Source: Clostridium_AM sp963780135 (GTDB lineage: Bacteria > Bacillota > Clostridia > Clostridiales > Clostridiaceae). From it: a DNA stretch of 64,000 nt. Shown in pieces: positions 51,358 to 60,196 of the stretch. The notes under the pieces are model-generated. The model saw only the letters and a list, made by a program, of their open reading frames with translations. It did not search any database and was not told the DNA's origin. Each line of letters starts with the position of its first letter. The stretch's first letter is position 1. Location: contig CAWAAR010000003.1 in NCBI GenBank assembly GCA_963780135.1, forward strand, positions 62,001-126,000. Reading direction: 5' to 3'. Both the position numbers and the translations under genes were made by a program.

Positions 51358-52749
51358 TTAGAATTCAGCAGATCCAGTTGTTCTTGGGAATGGAATTACG
51401 TCTCTTATATTAGACATTCCAGTTAAGTACATTAATATTCTTTCAAATCCAAGACCGAAACCTGAATGCTTAGTTTCACCATATTTTCTTAACTCAAGAT
51501 ACCACCAGTAGTCTGCTTTATTAAGTCCCATTTCTTCAATTCTTTTTTCTAATACATCTAGTCTTTCTTCCCTTTGGCTTCCACCTACTATTTCACCAAT
51601 TCCTGGTACAAGTAAATCAGCAGCAGCAACAGTTTTTCCATCATCATTAATTCTCATATAAAATGCTTTTATATCTTTTGGATAGTCTGTTACAAATATA
51701 GGTTTCTTAAATACTTTTTCTGTTAAATATCTTTCATGTTCAGTTTGAAGATCAATTCCCCACTCTACGGGATATTGGAATTCTTCGCCGCATTTTTCTA
51801 ATATATCAACAGCTTCTGTATATGAAATTCTACCAAAGTCTGAACTAGCAACATTGTCTAATCTGTTAAATAATCCTTTATCTACGAATGAGTTAAAGAA
51901 TTCCATTTCTTCAGGAGCATTTGCAAGCACATATTTTATTACATACTTAACTAAATCTTCAGCTACATCCATATAATCTTTTAATTCAGCAAAGGCCATT
52001 TCCGGTTCTATCATCCAGAATTCAGCTGCATGTCTTGCTGTATTAGAATTCTCAGCTCTAAATGTTGGTCCAAAAGTATAAACATTTCTAAATGCAAGTG
52101 CAAGAGTTTCTGCTGATAACTGTCCACTTACTGTAAGATTCGCTTCTTTACCAAAAAAGTCTTTTGAGAAATCAATTTTACCATTTTCATCTTTAGCAAC
52201 ATTGTTTAAATCCAATGTTGTTAGTCTGAACATTTCACCAGCGCCTTCACAGTCACTTCCAGTTATTATAGGAGTATTAGCATATACAAAGCCTTTTTCT
52301 TGGAAAAACTTATGTACAGCGAAAGCAGCGACAGAACGTACTCTAAAGACTGCTGAAAAAGTATTACTTCTTGGTCTTAAATGAGCTATAGTTCTTAAAT
52401 ATTCAAGAGAATGTCTTTTCTTTTGTAGTGGATAGTCTGAAGATGATTTTCCTTCTACAACTATTTTAGTAGCCTTTATTTCAAAAGGTTGTTTTGATTC
52501 TGGAGTAGGAACTAAAGTACCTTCAACTGATAATGAAGAACTGATAGCAATTTTTGTTATATCTTTAAAATTTTCAAGATTTTCATCAAAAACTACTTGA
52601 ATGTTTTTAAAAAAGGTTCCATCATTTATCTCTACAAAACCAAATGATTTAGAATCCCTTACAGTTCTCACCCAACCAGATATTTTTACGGCTTTATTAA
52701 CAAATTTTTCAGTTTCTCTGTGTAAAGTTTTTACTAGTGTTGTTTCCAT
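51358..52749 (-). CDS. asnS: Asparaginyl-tRNA synthetase
   Basis: 463 residues, class IIb. N-terminal OB-fold anticodon domain (KISGWVRTVRDSKSFGFVEI), motif 2 region TFRAENSNTARHAAEFWMIE, and C-terminal motif 3 HSGFGLGFERILMYLTGMSNIRDV. Charges tRNA-Asn. SD AGGAGGAAT. Preceded by a T-box leader and a perfect consensus promoter, so expression should rise when tRNA-Asn is uncharged. Confidence 0.97.
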   Translation of the reverse strand: METTLVKTLHRETEKFVNKAVKISGWVRTVRDSKSFGFVEINDGTFFKNIQVVFDENLENFKDITKIAISSSLSVEGTLVPTPESKQPFEIKATKIVVEGKSSSDYPLQKKRHSLEYLRTIAHLRPRSNTFSAVFRVRSVAAFAVHKFFQEKGFVYANTPIITGSDCEGAGEMFRLTTLDLNNVAKDENGKIDFSKDFFGKEANLTVSGQLSAETLALAFRNVYTFGPTFRAENSNTARHAAEFWMIEPEMAFAELKDYMDVAEDLVKYVIKYVLANAPEEMEFFNSFVDKGLFNRLDNVASSDFGRISYTEAVDILEKCGEEFQYPVEWGIDLQTEHERYLTEKVFKKPIFVTDYPKDIKAFYMRINDDGKTVAAADLLVPGIGEIVGGSQREERLDVLEKRIEEMGLNKADYWWYLELRKYGETKHSGFGLGFERILMYLTGMSNIRDVIPFPRTTGSAEF

Positions 52750-52789
52750 AAATTAAATTCCTCCTAAAATATAAAATTTCATTATAATT

Positions 52790-53082
52790 TAAATGAATGC
52801 ATATAAAAAAGCCTACATCCATAAAGGGACGAAAGGCTTCAATTTCGCGGTACCACCCAATTTGTCAAAAAATGACCAACTCAATAAGTAAAGAGGTTTC
52901 TTTACTTAACAATAGTAAGGCATTGTTAACCTCTAAGTCTACTATCCAAGAAGGAGTTCGATTAGAAACTCGAAGCTGTTTTTCAATATAAACTTGATTA
53001 TTGGTCTTCCACCCTCACCAATTCGCTAAAAACGAAATTTATATTTACTGGTCTCGTCATTGTTTTTTCAGTATATACTTAT
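52790..53082 (-). promoter_or_regulatory. T-box riboswitch of asnS
   Basis: Leader of about 290 nt. The T-box TGGGTGGTACCGCG (complement of 52846-52859) is the site that pairs with the tRNA acceptor end. Stem I shows the GACGAGACCAGTA-type 5' part and GGTGAGGGTGG. An AAC triplet in the distal part (TCGAACTCC) is a candidate Asn specifier, in keeping with the gene controlled. The terminator is described separately. Confidence 0.93.
52805..52839 (-). terminator. T-box-controlled terminator of asnS
   Basis: AAGCCT pairs with AGGCTT and CGTCC with GGATG, then TTTTTT on the minus strand. Competes with the T-box antiterminator. Confidence 0.88.
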
Positions 53083-53088
53083 TATAAA

Positions 53089-53117
53089 ATTATAATATTT
53101 ATAGAATTATATGTCAA
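53089..53117 (-). promoter_or_regulatory. Consensus promoter of asnS
   Basis: Minus strand TTGACA (53112-53117), 17 bp, TATAAT (53089-53094): perfect match to sigma-A consensus. Confidence 0.92.
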
Positions 53118-53155
53118 TGATTATATTTTAAATAATTGAGCAAAATTTAAGCAAT

Positions 53156-53192
53156 TAAAAAACCCCTTAAATAGTTGTTCTATTTAAGGGGT
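53156..53192 (-). terminator. Terminator of the cold-shock gene
   Basis: ACCCCTTAAATAG pairs perfectly with CTATTTAAGGGGT (13 bp), then TTTTTT on the minus strand. Confidence 0.92.
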
Positions 53193-53206
53193 AAAATATT
53201 CATTAA

Positions 53207-53404
53207 TTAAATAATAGTAATATTTTCTGCTTGAGGTCCTTTTGGTCCATTAACTACGTCATAAGAAACCTTTTGACCTTCTTCAAGAGATTTGTAACCA
53301 TCTGAATTTATTTGAGAAAAATGTGCAAAAACATCTTTTCCGTCTTCTCCTGTAATAAATCCAAATCCTTTTTCTGAATTAAACCATTTAACTGTACCAT
53401 TCAT
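53207..53404 (-). CDS. Cold-shock protein
   Basis: 65 residues, a single cold-shock OB-fold. MNGTVKWFNSEKGFGFITGE contains RNP1 (KGFGFI) and VFAHFSQI is RNP2. Binds single-stranded RNA and DNA and acts as an RNA chaperone. SD GGAGGTAC. A 5' UTR of up to 200 nt is possible, as usual for csp genes; I could not define its structure. Confidence 0.96.
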   Translation of the reverse strand: MNGTVKWFNSEKGFGFITGEDGKDVFAHFSQINSDGYKSLEEGQKVSYDVVNGPKGPQAENITII

Positions 53405-53618
53405 ATAATGTGTACCTCCGAAATTTTATTTTTTTCTTAAACTCTTTGTAATAATTCACCAATAAAATTTCGATATCACCATACTATATTTATAAGTACT
53501 AATTGAAATATATTTGTGTAACATTACTTACTATCTATTTAAGATATGAGTTAATAATATCATAGTTCATTACATAAAGCAAGCTATTTTAATAAATTAA
53601 TTAAAATAAATTTTAAGC

Positions 53619-54098
53619 TTATTTATGATAAGGTTCACCAGTAATAATTTTATAACCTCTATATATTTGTTCTAAAAGTATAACTCGCATAAGCTGATGA
53701 GGAAAAGTCATTTTAGAAAAACAAAGCTTAAGATCAGATTTTTCTAATACTTCTTTTGAAAGTCCTAGAGAGCCTCCAATTATAAAAGCTAAATTGCTTC
53801 TACCATCAATTGCAGAGTTATTTATAAAGAGTGCTAATTGTTCAGAAGAAAGCATGTTGCCTTTTAAATCTAATGCGGTTACATACATATTGCTTTTTAT
53901 ATGTTTTAGTATATTTAAGCCTTCTTTTTCTTTTATTTGAACTTCCTCTTTTTCAGAAGCATTGTCTGGAGTTTTTTCATCAGGTACTTCTATTATATCT
54001 AATTTACAATATCTACTAAGACGTTTTGAATATTCTTCTATTGCTTCTTTTAAATACTTTTCTTTAAGTTTACCAACACATATTACACATATATTCAT
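53619..54098 (-). CDS. rlmH: 23S rRNA pseudouridine1915 N3-methyltransferase RlmH
   Basis: 159 residues, exactly the family length, from the ATG at 54098 (MNICVICVGKLKEKYLKEAI), with GAGAGGG upstream. The trefoil-knot SPOUT fold has FIIGGSLGLSKEVLEK and the C-terminal MTFPHQLMRVILLEQIYRGYKI, ending in EPYHK. It methylates pseudouridine 1915 in helix 69 of 23S rRNA. Longer in-frame starts are rejected. Confidence 0.96.
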   Translation of the reverse strand: MNICVICVGKLKEKYLKEAIEEYSKRLSRYCKLDIIEVPDEKTPDNASEKEEVQIKEKEGLNILKHIKSNMYVTALDLKGNMLSSEQLALFINNSAIDGRSNLAFIIGGSLGLSKEVLEKSDLKLCFSKMTFPHQLMRVILLEQIYRGYKIITGEPYHK

Positions 54099-54224
54099 TA
54101 ATATCCCTCTCAATATATAACATTTAATATCCATCATTAAGAACAGAGTTACATGGTAAACAGAGTTCTTGGTATCAGCAATGGTAGTAATCGGATAAAA
54201 AAGTTTAAATAAAATTATTTACAG

Positions 54225-54256
54225 GAAAAAATCCCTACACTAATGGTGTAGGGATT
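54225..54256 (-). terminator. Terminator of the SEC-C gene
   Basis: AATCCCTACAC pairs with GTGTAGGGATT (11 bp), then TTTTT on the minus strand. Confidence 0.88.
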
Positions 54257-54267
54257 TAGTTTAAAAA

Positions 54268-54771
54268 TTAAGCATTTTTTCCACAGCAGTGTTTGTATTT
54301 TTTACCGCTGCCACAAGTGCAAGGATCATTTCTGCCAATTTTATTTTTACTTACTGCAGTTCTAGAATCTAACCAAGTCTTGCGTATTTCTTTTCTCTTT
54401 TCTTTAGAAAAAATTGATTCCCATTGAGGAAGAGTATAAAGATAATCAGCTTTAGCATCTAACATGTTAAAATATAATTTTTCAAAATCAATTTTTACAT
54501 CAATGTTAGAGTCTTCTTTTAGAGATTCAAGATCAAAAGATTCAGTAAGGCTATCATTTACGCCATCTAAGAATCCCATGAAAAATATAGCAGAAGTTTC
54601 GAATCTACTTGCTAAGTCAGTAATACTTCCACTTATAGTATCATTATGTTCTGCTAGAACCTTTGTGTAAATATGTTTTTCTATAGAACCATATTCTTTC
54701 CAGAATTCAGCCTCTCCTCTAGTTTTAACAAAATCTATAACCATATCTGTCCAATTTTTATACAAACTCAT
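54268..54771 (-). CDS. SEC-C motif protein
   Basis: 167 residues. The C-terminus is a zinc-binding SEC-C motif, GRNDPCTCGSGKKYKHCCGK, as at the end of SecA. The N-terminal 140 residues are helical and not recognised, with DMVIDFVKTRGEAEFWKEYG. Such proteins are common in Firmicutes and of unknown role, possibly ribosome- or SecB/SecA-related. SD AAGGAG upstream. Monocistronic. Confidence 0.85.
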   Translation of the reverse strand: MSLYKNWTDMVIDFVKTRGEAEFWKEYGSIEKHIYTKVLAEHNDTISGSITDLASRFETSAIFFMGFLDGVNDSLTESFDLESLKEDSNIDVKIDFEKLYFNMLDAKADYLYTLPQWESIFSKEKRKEIRKTWLDSRTAVSKNKIGRNDPCTCGSGKKYKHCCGKNA

Positions 54772-54874
54772 AATCTTATTCTCCTTTTGAAAATATAGTA
54801 CTTATTGAAAATAGATGTTACTTCAAATATTATAATAAAAAATATAATATTTTTCAACAGCCTTTTATTAAGAC

Positions 54875-55432
54875 TTATTTTTTTTTCGCATTTATTATAT
54901 TATCTTTTCCTAGGGGTTTTGATAAATCAAAATGATCTCCCCATATTCCTGTATCCTTATCTTCTATGGATACTTTAACCTTTTGTACTGAAGATAACTC
55001 AGTTATAGATAAAATAATGCTTTTTAAACAGAGTTCCTCTTTAACTGTAGTCATAACTATATTTGTTTCTTTACTAAAGTTAACATAAGCAATATTATCT
55101 TTTATAGAAAAGCTTAAAAGTTTTGATTCCTTAGGTATAACAGATTTTAAGTTGCTTTTTATTGAAGGACCTTTTATAAGCTCATTGATAATAGCTTCAC
55201 CTAATAGCTCATCTTTTTTTACAATACGTTCTTCTTTAGATACATCAGTGTTGTTAGTATCATTAGAAGAGAAGTATATATTTAAGTCCAAAGTGTTTTC
55301 TTTTGATAAAGCAATTTGTTTTTCTTTATCTTTATTATTAGAACTTATAATGTCTTTACTCTCACAACCTGTTAAGCTTATCATAGAAAGCATAGTTATG
55401 GAACATATAAATATACAAAAAGTTTTTTTCAT
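54875..55432 (-). CDS. GerMN-domain lipoprotein
   Basis: 185 residues from the ATG at 55432, with AGGTGAGAGG upstream. Signal peptide KKTFCIFICSITMLSMISLTGC with lipobox LTGC; the mature protein starts at the Cys and has a Lys/Ser/Asn linker. A GerMN domain (about 55-160) includes GEAINELIKGPSIKSNLKS-like sequence. GerMN proteins serve sporulation and germination or the envelope. It lies 17 nt downstream of walJ on the same strand, so walJ and this gene may share a transcript. Confidence 0.85.
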   Translation of the reverse strand: MKKTFCIFICSITMLSMISLTGCESKDIISSNNKDKEKQIALSKENTLDLNIYFSSNDTNNTDVSKEERIVKKDELLGEAIINELIKGPSIKSNLKSVIPKESKLLSFSIKDNIAYVNFSKETNIVMTTVKEELCLKSIILSITELSSVQKVKVSIEDKDTGIWGDHFDLSKPLGKDNIINAKKK

Positions 55433-55449
55433 ACCTCTCACCTTTTTTA

Positions 55450-56235
55450 TTAAAATTCTATATAATTACTAGGCATATCTCTTTTAGCTACAGATACAGT
55501 TAAATCTTTATCTAGATTAACTCCAGCTTCACTTAAGATATTTACTACTGTTTGATATGCAAGTTCAGGGTAATTATTTGTTTTACTTAAATGGCCTAAA
55601 ATAATTTTTTTGAATTTATGATTAGTTATATTAACTATAGCTTTTCCACAATCATCATTAGATAGATGTCCTATATTACTCAAAATTCTTCTTTTTAAAT
55701 TATAAGGATAAGGCCCAAATTTTAACATTTGAACATCGTGATTACTTTCTAGTAGTATCACATCTGCATCTTCTAATATTCTACGTATTTCTGTGGAAAA
55801 AAAACCTAAATCAGTAGCTATACAAGCTTTTTTATTGTTGCAACTTAAAGAATATCCAGCAGGTGCTGCTGCATCATGAGAGATCTTATAACTGACTATA
55901 TCCATATCTTTAATACTTATATAATTATTTTCTAGTATTTTTACATTATGTTCCTTTATTTTGCCAATAGTTTTTGACATGGCATCCCATGTAGGAGCAT
56001 TTGCATATATAGGTATATTATATTTTCTAGATAATACACCTACTCCTTTTGTGTGATCTATATGTTCATGGGTAACAAAGAGACCATCAATATCATTGGG
56101 GTTTTCACCAATATGGTCAAGGGCTTTTTCAATGCTTTTTCCTGGGAGTCCTGCGTCTACTAGAATTTTAGAATTATTAGTAGACACGAATATACTATTT
56201 CCACTACTTCCACTATATAAAGGGCAGAAAATCAT
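55450..56235 (-). CDS. walJ: Metallo-beta-lactamase fold hydrolase WalJ/YycJ
   Basis: 261 residues. YSGSSGNSIFVSTNNSKILV at the N-terminus, metal motif VTHEHIDHTKG near 58, IATDLGFFS and NDDCGKAIV with LGHLSKTNNYPELA. Matches YycJ/WalJ, a predicted nuclease-type MBL protein linked to the WalRK cell-wall regulon and to replication-cell division coordination. No walRK genes are nearby. Starts MIFCPLYSGS with SD TAGGAGA. Ends 17 nt before the GerMN lipoprotein. Confidence 0.88.
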   Translation of the reverse strand: MIFCPLYSGSSGNSIFVSTNNSKILVDAGLPGKSIEKALDHIGENPNDIDGLFVTHEHIDHTKGVGVLSRKYNIPIYANAPTWDAMSKTIGKIKEHNVKILENNYISIKDMDIVSYKISHDAAAPAGYSLSCNNKKACIATDLGFFSTEIRRILEDADVILLESNHDVQMLKFGPYPYNLKRRILSNIGHLSNDDCGKAIVNITNHKFKKIILGHLSKTNNYPELAYQTVVNILSEAGVNLDKDLTVSVAKRDMPSNYIEF

Positions 56236-56245
56236 AATAAATCTC

Positions 56246-57508
56246 CTATTCTGAACAACTGACTCTTGTTATACTAGCACCTAATGCTTTGAATTTGTCC
56301 TCAATGTTTGGATATCCTCTATCAATATGTTCAATACTTAAAACTTCTGTAGTTCCATCAGCAATAAGTCCAGCAATAACCATAGCAGCCCCTGCTCTTA
56401 AATCTGTTGCTTTAACTACAGCTCCTGTAAGTTTGTCAACACCATCTATGATAGCAGTTCTACCTTCAACTTTTATATTGCCGCCCATCTTTTTTAGCTC
56501 ATCAACATGTTTAAATCTACTCTCCCAGATGCTTTCAGATATAATGCTTCTACCTTCAGAAACCGTTAATAGAGTACTCATAGGTTGCTGTACATCTGTT
56601 GGGAATCCAGGATAAGGTTGAGTTTTTATGTTTACACCCTTAAGTTTGCCATTAGATTTTACAGTAACACGATCTCCATCTTCGGATATTTCAGCACCCA
56701 TTTCTATAAGTTTTGCTGAAATAGATTCTAAATGTTTTGGTATAACATTTTCTAAGTGCACTTCGCCGCCACAAGAAGCAGCAGCAATCATATAAGTTCC
56801 AGCTTCTATTTGGTCTGGAATTACACTATAAGAACAACCTTGTAGTTCCTTTACACCAACAACTCTTATTATATCAGTACCAGCACCTTTTATGTTAGCG
56901 CCCATACTATTTAGGAAATTTGCTACATCTACTACATGAGGCTCTTTTGCAACATTTTCCAAGGTAGTTACTCCCTCAGCAAGGGTAGCTGCAAGCATAA
57001 CATTTATAGTAGCACCTACACTAACTACATCAAAAAATATATTAGTTCCTATTAATCTATCAGCTTCAACAACCACACAACCATGAGTTATATGCACTCT
57101 TGCACCTAAAGCTTCAAAACCTTTTATGTGCTGATCAATGGGTCTAACGCCAATAGGACATCCACCAGGTAACTCAACCCTAGCTTTTTTAAATCTTCCT
57201 AAGAGAGCACCTATAAGATAATAAGAAGCTCTCATCTTCCTTACATCTTCAGTATTAGCATTTACATTATTAATAGTGGTACTATCAATAACAACTGAAT
57301 TTTTTGATACTTCTATTTTACAACCTAAGCTCTCAACTATTCTCTCTAAACAATGAACATCTTCAATGTTAGGTATATTATCTATATTACAAACGCTTTT
57401 ACTTGCCATTATAGCAGCAGGAAGTATTGCCACAGCAGCGTTCTTTGCACCATTTATTTCTATAGAACCAAAAAGAGGTTTTCCCCCGTTAATAACTAAT
57501 TTATCCAT
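56246..57508 (-). CDS. murA: UDP-N-acetylglucosamine 1-carboxyvinyltransferase
   Basis: 420 residues from the ATG at 57508 (MDKLVINGGKPLFGSIEING). First committed step of peptidoglycan synthesis: transfers enolpyruvate from PEP to UDP-GlcNAc. The active-site Cys that fosfomycin attacks is present in LPGGCPIGVRPIDQHIKG, and YPGFPTDVQQPMSTLL is conserved. Eleven nt upstream of walJ. A possible longer start at 57517 has a cramped SD. Confidence 0.96.
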   Translation of the reverse strand: MDKLVINGGKPLFGSIEINGAKNAAVAILPAAIMASKSVCNIDNIPNIEDVHCLERIVESLGCKIEVSKNSVVIDSTTINNVNANTEDVRKMRASYYLIGALLGRFKKARVELPGGCPIGVRPIDQHIKGFEALGARVHITHGCVVVEADRLIGTNIFFDVVSVGATINVMLAATLAEGVTTLENVAKEPHVVDVANFLNSMGANIKGAGTDIIRVVGVKELQGCSYSVIPDQIEAGTYMIAAASCGGEVHLENVIPKHLESISAKLIEMGAEISEDGDRVTVKSNGKLKGVNIKTQPYPGFPTDVQQPMSTLLTVSEGRSIISESIWESRFKHVDELKKMGGNIKVEGRTAIIDGVDKLTGAVVKATDLRAGAAMVIAGLIADGTTEVLSIEHIDRGYPNIEDKFKALGASITRVSCSE

Positions 57509-57753
57509 TTCCCGCATCCATCCTTATCATAATTAATAATAATTTATGTTAAATTAAAAAATTCTAAATTCATATTACTACACAAATTTTATTATAACAT
57601 AATTCTATAATATTTTAACATTAATTTTAAAAATGTGAATAGGATGTTTTATACAATTTCATTTAAAAAAACAAAAAAGAGTATTTTTTTATAAAAAGAT
57701 GATTTTCTAATGCTAAAAATTTGATATTATCTTAGTTCTATAAATATAATTAA

Positions 57754-57790
57754 ATAAAAAAAGCCCCCCTAAATTTTTAATTTAGGGGGG
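57754..57790 (-). terminator. Terminator of the DUF1540 gene
   Basis: CCCCCCTAAATT pairs with AATTTAGGGGGG (12 bp); TTTTTT follows on the minus strand. Confidence 0.92.
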
Positions 57791-57798
57791 TACACTAA

Positions 57799-57957
57799 TT
57801 ACTTTTTATTAAAACTTCCACAATCAGTGCATTCAGGAGTAGTAGCTGTAGAAGAATGTTTTTGAACATGTATTTTATCTAAAGTACAATAATCATCCTC
57901 CGTACAATGATATTTACATTCAGAAACAGTACATTCAATGTTGTTATTATGATGCAT
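57799..57957 (-). CDS. DUF1540 small cysteine-rich protein
   Basis: 52 residues, too short for the usual ORF cut-off. ATG at 57957 with CGGAGG upstream. The sequence has IECTVSECKYHCTEDDYCTL, then KIHV and ECTDCGSF, the DUF1540 pattern of paired cysteines likely to bind zinc. The family is common in Clostridium; function unknown. It stands alone with its own strong terminator, and the region upstream (57958-58151) and the 246 nt between murA and the terminator hold nothing else I recognise. Confidence 0.85.
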   Translation of the reverse strand: MHHNNNIECTVSECKYHCTEDDYCTLDKIHVQKHSSTATTPECTDCGSFNKK

Positions 57958-58151
57958 AACATATACCTCCGTTTATTTATTATTTTTAAACCAACACTAA
58001 TAATTTTGTACTAAAATTTTATTTATATACATAATTTAGTTGAAAAACTTTTAAATTATTGATTTTAAAAACTTAGCATCAAAATAATAGTATGGTATAA
58101 TATTATTTAAAACTTCTAGTTTATTAAGATTAATTTGGGGGATTGAAAAAA

Positions 58152-58700
58152 ATGAGATATTATTTGGTAGCTTTATTTAATAAAGACTCTTATTCTTCTA
58201 TTGAAGAAATGCAAAAAAATATATGTAAAAAATATAAATTATATAGGAATATGCCTGTTTTACATATAACATTGGAAGTTGTTGGAGATCCAGATATTGA
58301 AAAATTAGAAAAAATAGTTGGAGATATATTAAAACCTTATAAAAAGTTTAAAGTTGAGATAAATGGAGCTATATGTTTTGATCCTCCATACAAATCAGTT
58401 AATTTAAAAATAGAAAATAAGGGTTATATTATTAGGCTTGCAAGACAAATAAATGAAAGTTTGAAACTTCATGGGTTTGATGTTAGAGAAAACATAGATA
58501 ACTGGGATTTGCATGTAGCATTGGCTAATACTAATTTTGCAACAAGACAATGGAGTAGTAAAGAGTATCTAACGGCGTGTGAAAATACTAAAAAACAAGG
58601 CTTTTATAAAATGGGAATAATAGATAGGATAGAGCTATGGAAACCAATAAACAATAAGAAAGATATGATATTAAAAACATTTGAATTAAGAGAATTTTAA
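58152..58700 (+). CDS. 2H phosphoesterase (2'-5' RNA ligase-like)
   Basis: 182 residues from ATG 58152, with GGGGGAT 9 nt upstream; a TTG at 58143 is too close to the SD. Two HxS/T-like motifs of the 2H superfamily: VLHITLEVVG near 40 and DLHVALANTNF near 122. Members hydrolyse cyclic phosphodiesters at RNA ends or ligate 2'-5' bonds; the specific substrate is unknown. Monocistronic with a good terminator. Confidence 0.8.
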   Translation: MRYYLVALFNKDSYSSIEEMQKNICKKYKLYRNMPVLHITLEVVGDPDIEKLEKIVGDILKPYKKFKVEINGAICFDPPYKSVNLKIENKGYIIRLARQINESLKLHGFDVRENIDNWDLHVALANTNFATRQWSSKEYLTACENTKKQGFYKMGIIDRIELWKPINNKKDMILKTFELREF

Positions 58701-58705
58701 AGAAG

Positions 58706-58744
58706 AAACCTTACACATTTTGTAACAATTGTGTAAGGTTTTTA
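58706..58744 (+). terminator. Terminator after the 2H gene
   Basis: AAACCTTACACA pairs with TGTGTAAGGTTT (12 bp), then Ts. Confidence 0.9.
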
Positions 58745-58778
58745 ATCTTTTATTATGTGAAAAAGTTTACAAAAGTTA

Positions 58779-58807
58779 TTGACATATTAATATGTGTAAT
58801 ATAAAAT
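58779..58807 (+). promoter_or_regulatory. Promoter of the ribose operon
   Basis: TTGACA (58779-58784), 17 bp, TAAAAT (58802-58807). Confidence 0.85.
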
Positions 58808-58811
58808 AAAT

Positions 58812-58836
58812 TTAACCGGTTAACTTAACCGGTTAA
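58812..58836. promoter_or_regulatory. Twin LacI-family operators of the ribose operon
   Basis: TTAACCGGTTAA twice (58812-58823 and 58825-58836), perfect palindromes with a CCGG centre and 13-bp centre spacing, just after the -10. This is the shape of a LacI/RbsR operator. No rbsR gene lies in the window. Confidence 0.75.
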
Positions 58837-58857
58837 ATAAAAAGAGGTGATATTTTA

Positions 58858-59790
58858 ATGGAAAATATTTGTATTTTGGGAAGTATAAATATGGATTTGG
58901 TTTTAGGTGTAGATAGAATGGTAAAACCAGGAGAAACTATTTTGTCAAAGGGTTTCCAAAAGATACCTGGAGGAAAAGGTGCTAATCAAGCAGTAGCAGC
59001 AAGAAGGCTTGGTGGTAACGTATGTATGATAGCTAGTGTGGGAAAAGATGAAAACGGTTACTCTATAGTTGAAGCTTTAAAAAAGGATAATATAGATGTA
59101 AATAATATAAGTTACAGTGATAGTAATCCTACGGGTATGGCTATTATAACTGTAGATAGTCTTGGAAATAATTCAATTATAGTTGTTCCAGGCGCTAATA
59201 TGGAAATAGATGAAAAATCAATTCAAAATTTAGAGCAAGTTATAAAGAATTCTAAAATATTAGTTGCTCAGTTTGAAACGCCAGTAGAAGCTACTATAAA
59301 AGCTTTTAGAATAGCAAAAGAAAATGGTGTAACGACAGTTCTAAATCCTGCTCCAGCAAAGAGTATACCAGAAGAATTGTTAAAGTTTACAGATATTATA
59401 GCTCCAAATGAAACTGAAGCTTTTGAACTTACAAATATACAGGTTAAAGATGAAGATAGTGTAAGAGAAGCTTCAAATAAATTTTTAGAAAAGGGTGTAA
59501 AGTTTGTAATAATAACTTTAGGTGAAAAAGGTGCAGCTATAGCAAACAAAGATAAAGTAAGTATTGTGCCTGCTTATAAAGTAAAAGCTATAGATACTAC
59601 AGCAGCAGGAGATAGTTTTATAGGTGCTTTAATTAGTAAGTTAGTAAAAGTTGATTTAATAGATTTTAACACTATAGAAGGTTCTATTAAATTTGCTAAT
59701 AAAGTTTCATCAATTGTAGTGCAAAAATCAGGAGCACAGCCATCACTTCCTTACTTACAAGAAGTTATAAAAACATATGGGGAGGAATAG
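58858..59790 (+). CDS. rbsK: Ribokinase
   Basis: 310 residues, PfkB family. N-terminal GSINMDLVLGVDRMVKPGET, GGKGANQAVAARRLGG, and the C-terminal catalytic AIDTTAAGDSFIGAL with the anion hole and base Asp. Phosphorylates ribose to ribose 5-phosphate. SD AGAGGTG. Three nt upstream of rbsD. First gene of the operon, behind twin operators. Confidence 0.95.
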   Translation: MENICILGSINMDLVLGVDRMVKPGETILSKGFQKIPGGKGANQAVAARRLGGNVCMIASVGKDENGYSIVEALKKDNIDVNNISYSDSNPTGMAIITVDSLGNNSIIVVPGANMEIDEKSIQNLEQVIKNSKILVAQFETPVEATIKAFRIAKENGVTTVLNPAPAKSIPEELLKFTDIIAPNETEAFELTNIQVKDEDSVREASNKFLEKGVKFVIITLGEKGAAIANKDKVSIVPAYKVKAIDTTAAGDSFIGALISKLVKVDLIDFNTIEGSIKFANKVSSIVVQKSGAQPSLPYLQEVIKTYGEE

Positions 59791-59793
59791 TAA

Positions 59794-60189
59794 ATGAAAA
59801 AAATAGGGTTACTAAATTCTAGCATTTCAAGAGTTGTATCTGAAATGGGCCATACAGACGCTTTAGCTATAGGAGATTGTGGACTACCCATTCCAAAGGA
59901 AACAGAAAGAATAGATTTAGCACTTATGAAGAATTTACCTACTTTTATACAAACACTAAATATAGTATTAACAGAATTGCAAATAGAAGAGGTTGAAATA
60001 GCTACGGAAACAGCAGAAGTTAGTCCTAAATTATATGAAGAGATAAAAAAAGAAATTGGAGATGTAAAAATAACATTTATCACTCATGAAGAGCTTAAGG
60101 ATAAGTTAAAAGAATGTAAAGCAGTTATAAGGACAGGAGAACAGACCCCTTATGCAAATATAATTTTAAAGTCAGGGGTTGTATTCTAG
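59794..60189 (+). CDS. rbsD: D-ribose pyranase
   Basis: 131 residues, standard size. Starts MKKIGLLNSSISRVVSEMGH with the conserved catalytic His (MGHTDALAIGDCGLP) and ends RTGEQTPYANIILKSGVVF. Interconverts pyranose and furanose forms of ribose so that RbsK can act. Its stop codon G (60189) is the first base of the 8-bp target duplication of the inserted IS, so the protein is intact. Confidence 0.96.
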   Translation: MKKIGLLNSSISRVVSEMGHTDALAIGDCGLPIPKETERIDLALMKNLPTFIQTLNIVLTELQIEEVEIATETAEVSPKLYEEIKKEIGDVKITFITHEELKDKLKECKAVIRTGEQTPYANIILKSGVVF

Positions 60190-60196
60190 TAAAATA
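60189..60196. repeat. Target-site duplication of the IS6-like element, left copy
   Basis: GTAAAATA, identical to 62010-62017. Confidence 0.92.

Noticed and set aside
52797..52991. Plus-strand ORF of 64 codons within the asnS leader
   Set aside because: Overlaps the T-box RNA on the other strand and has no SD or known motif.
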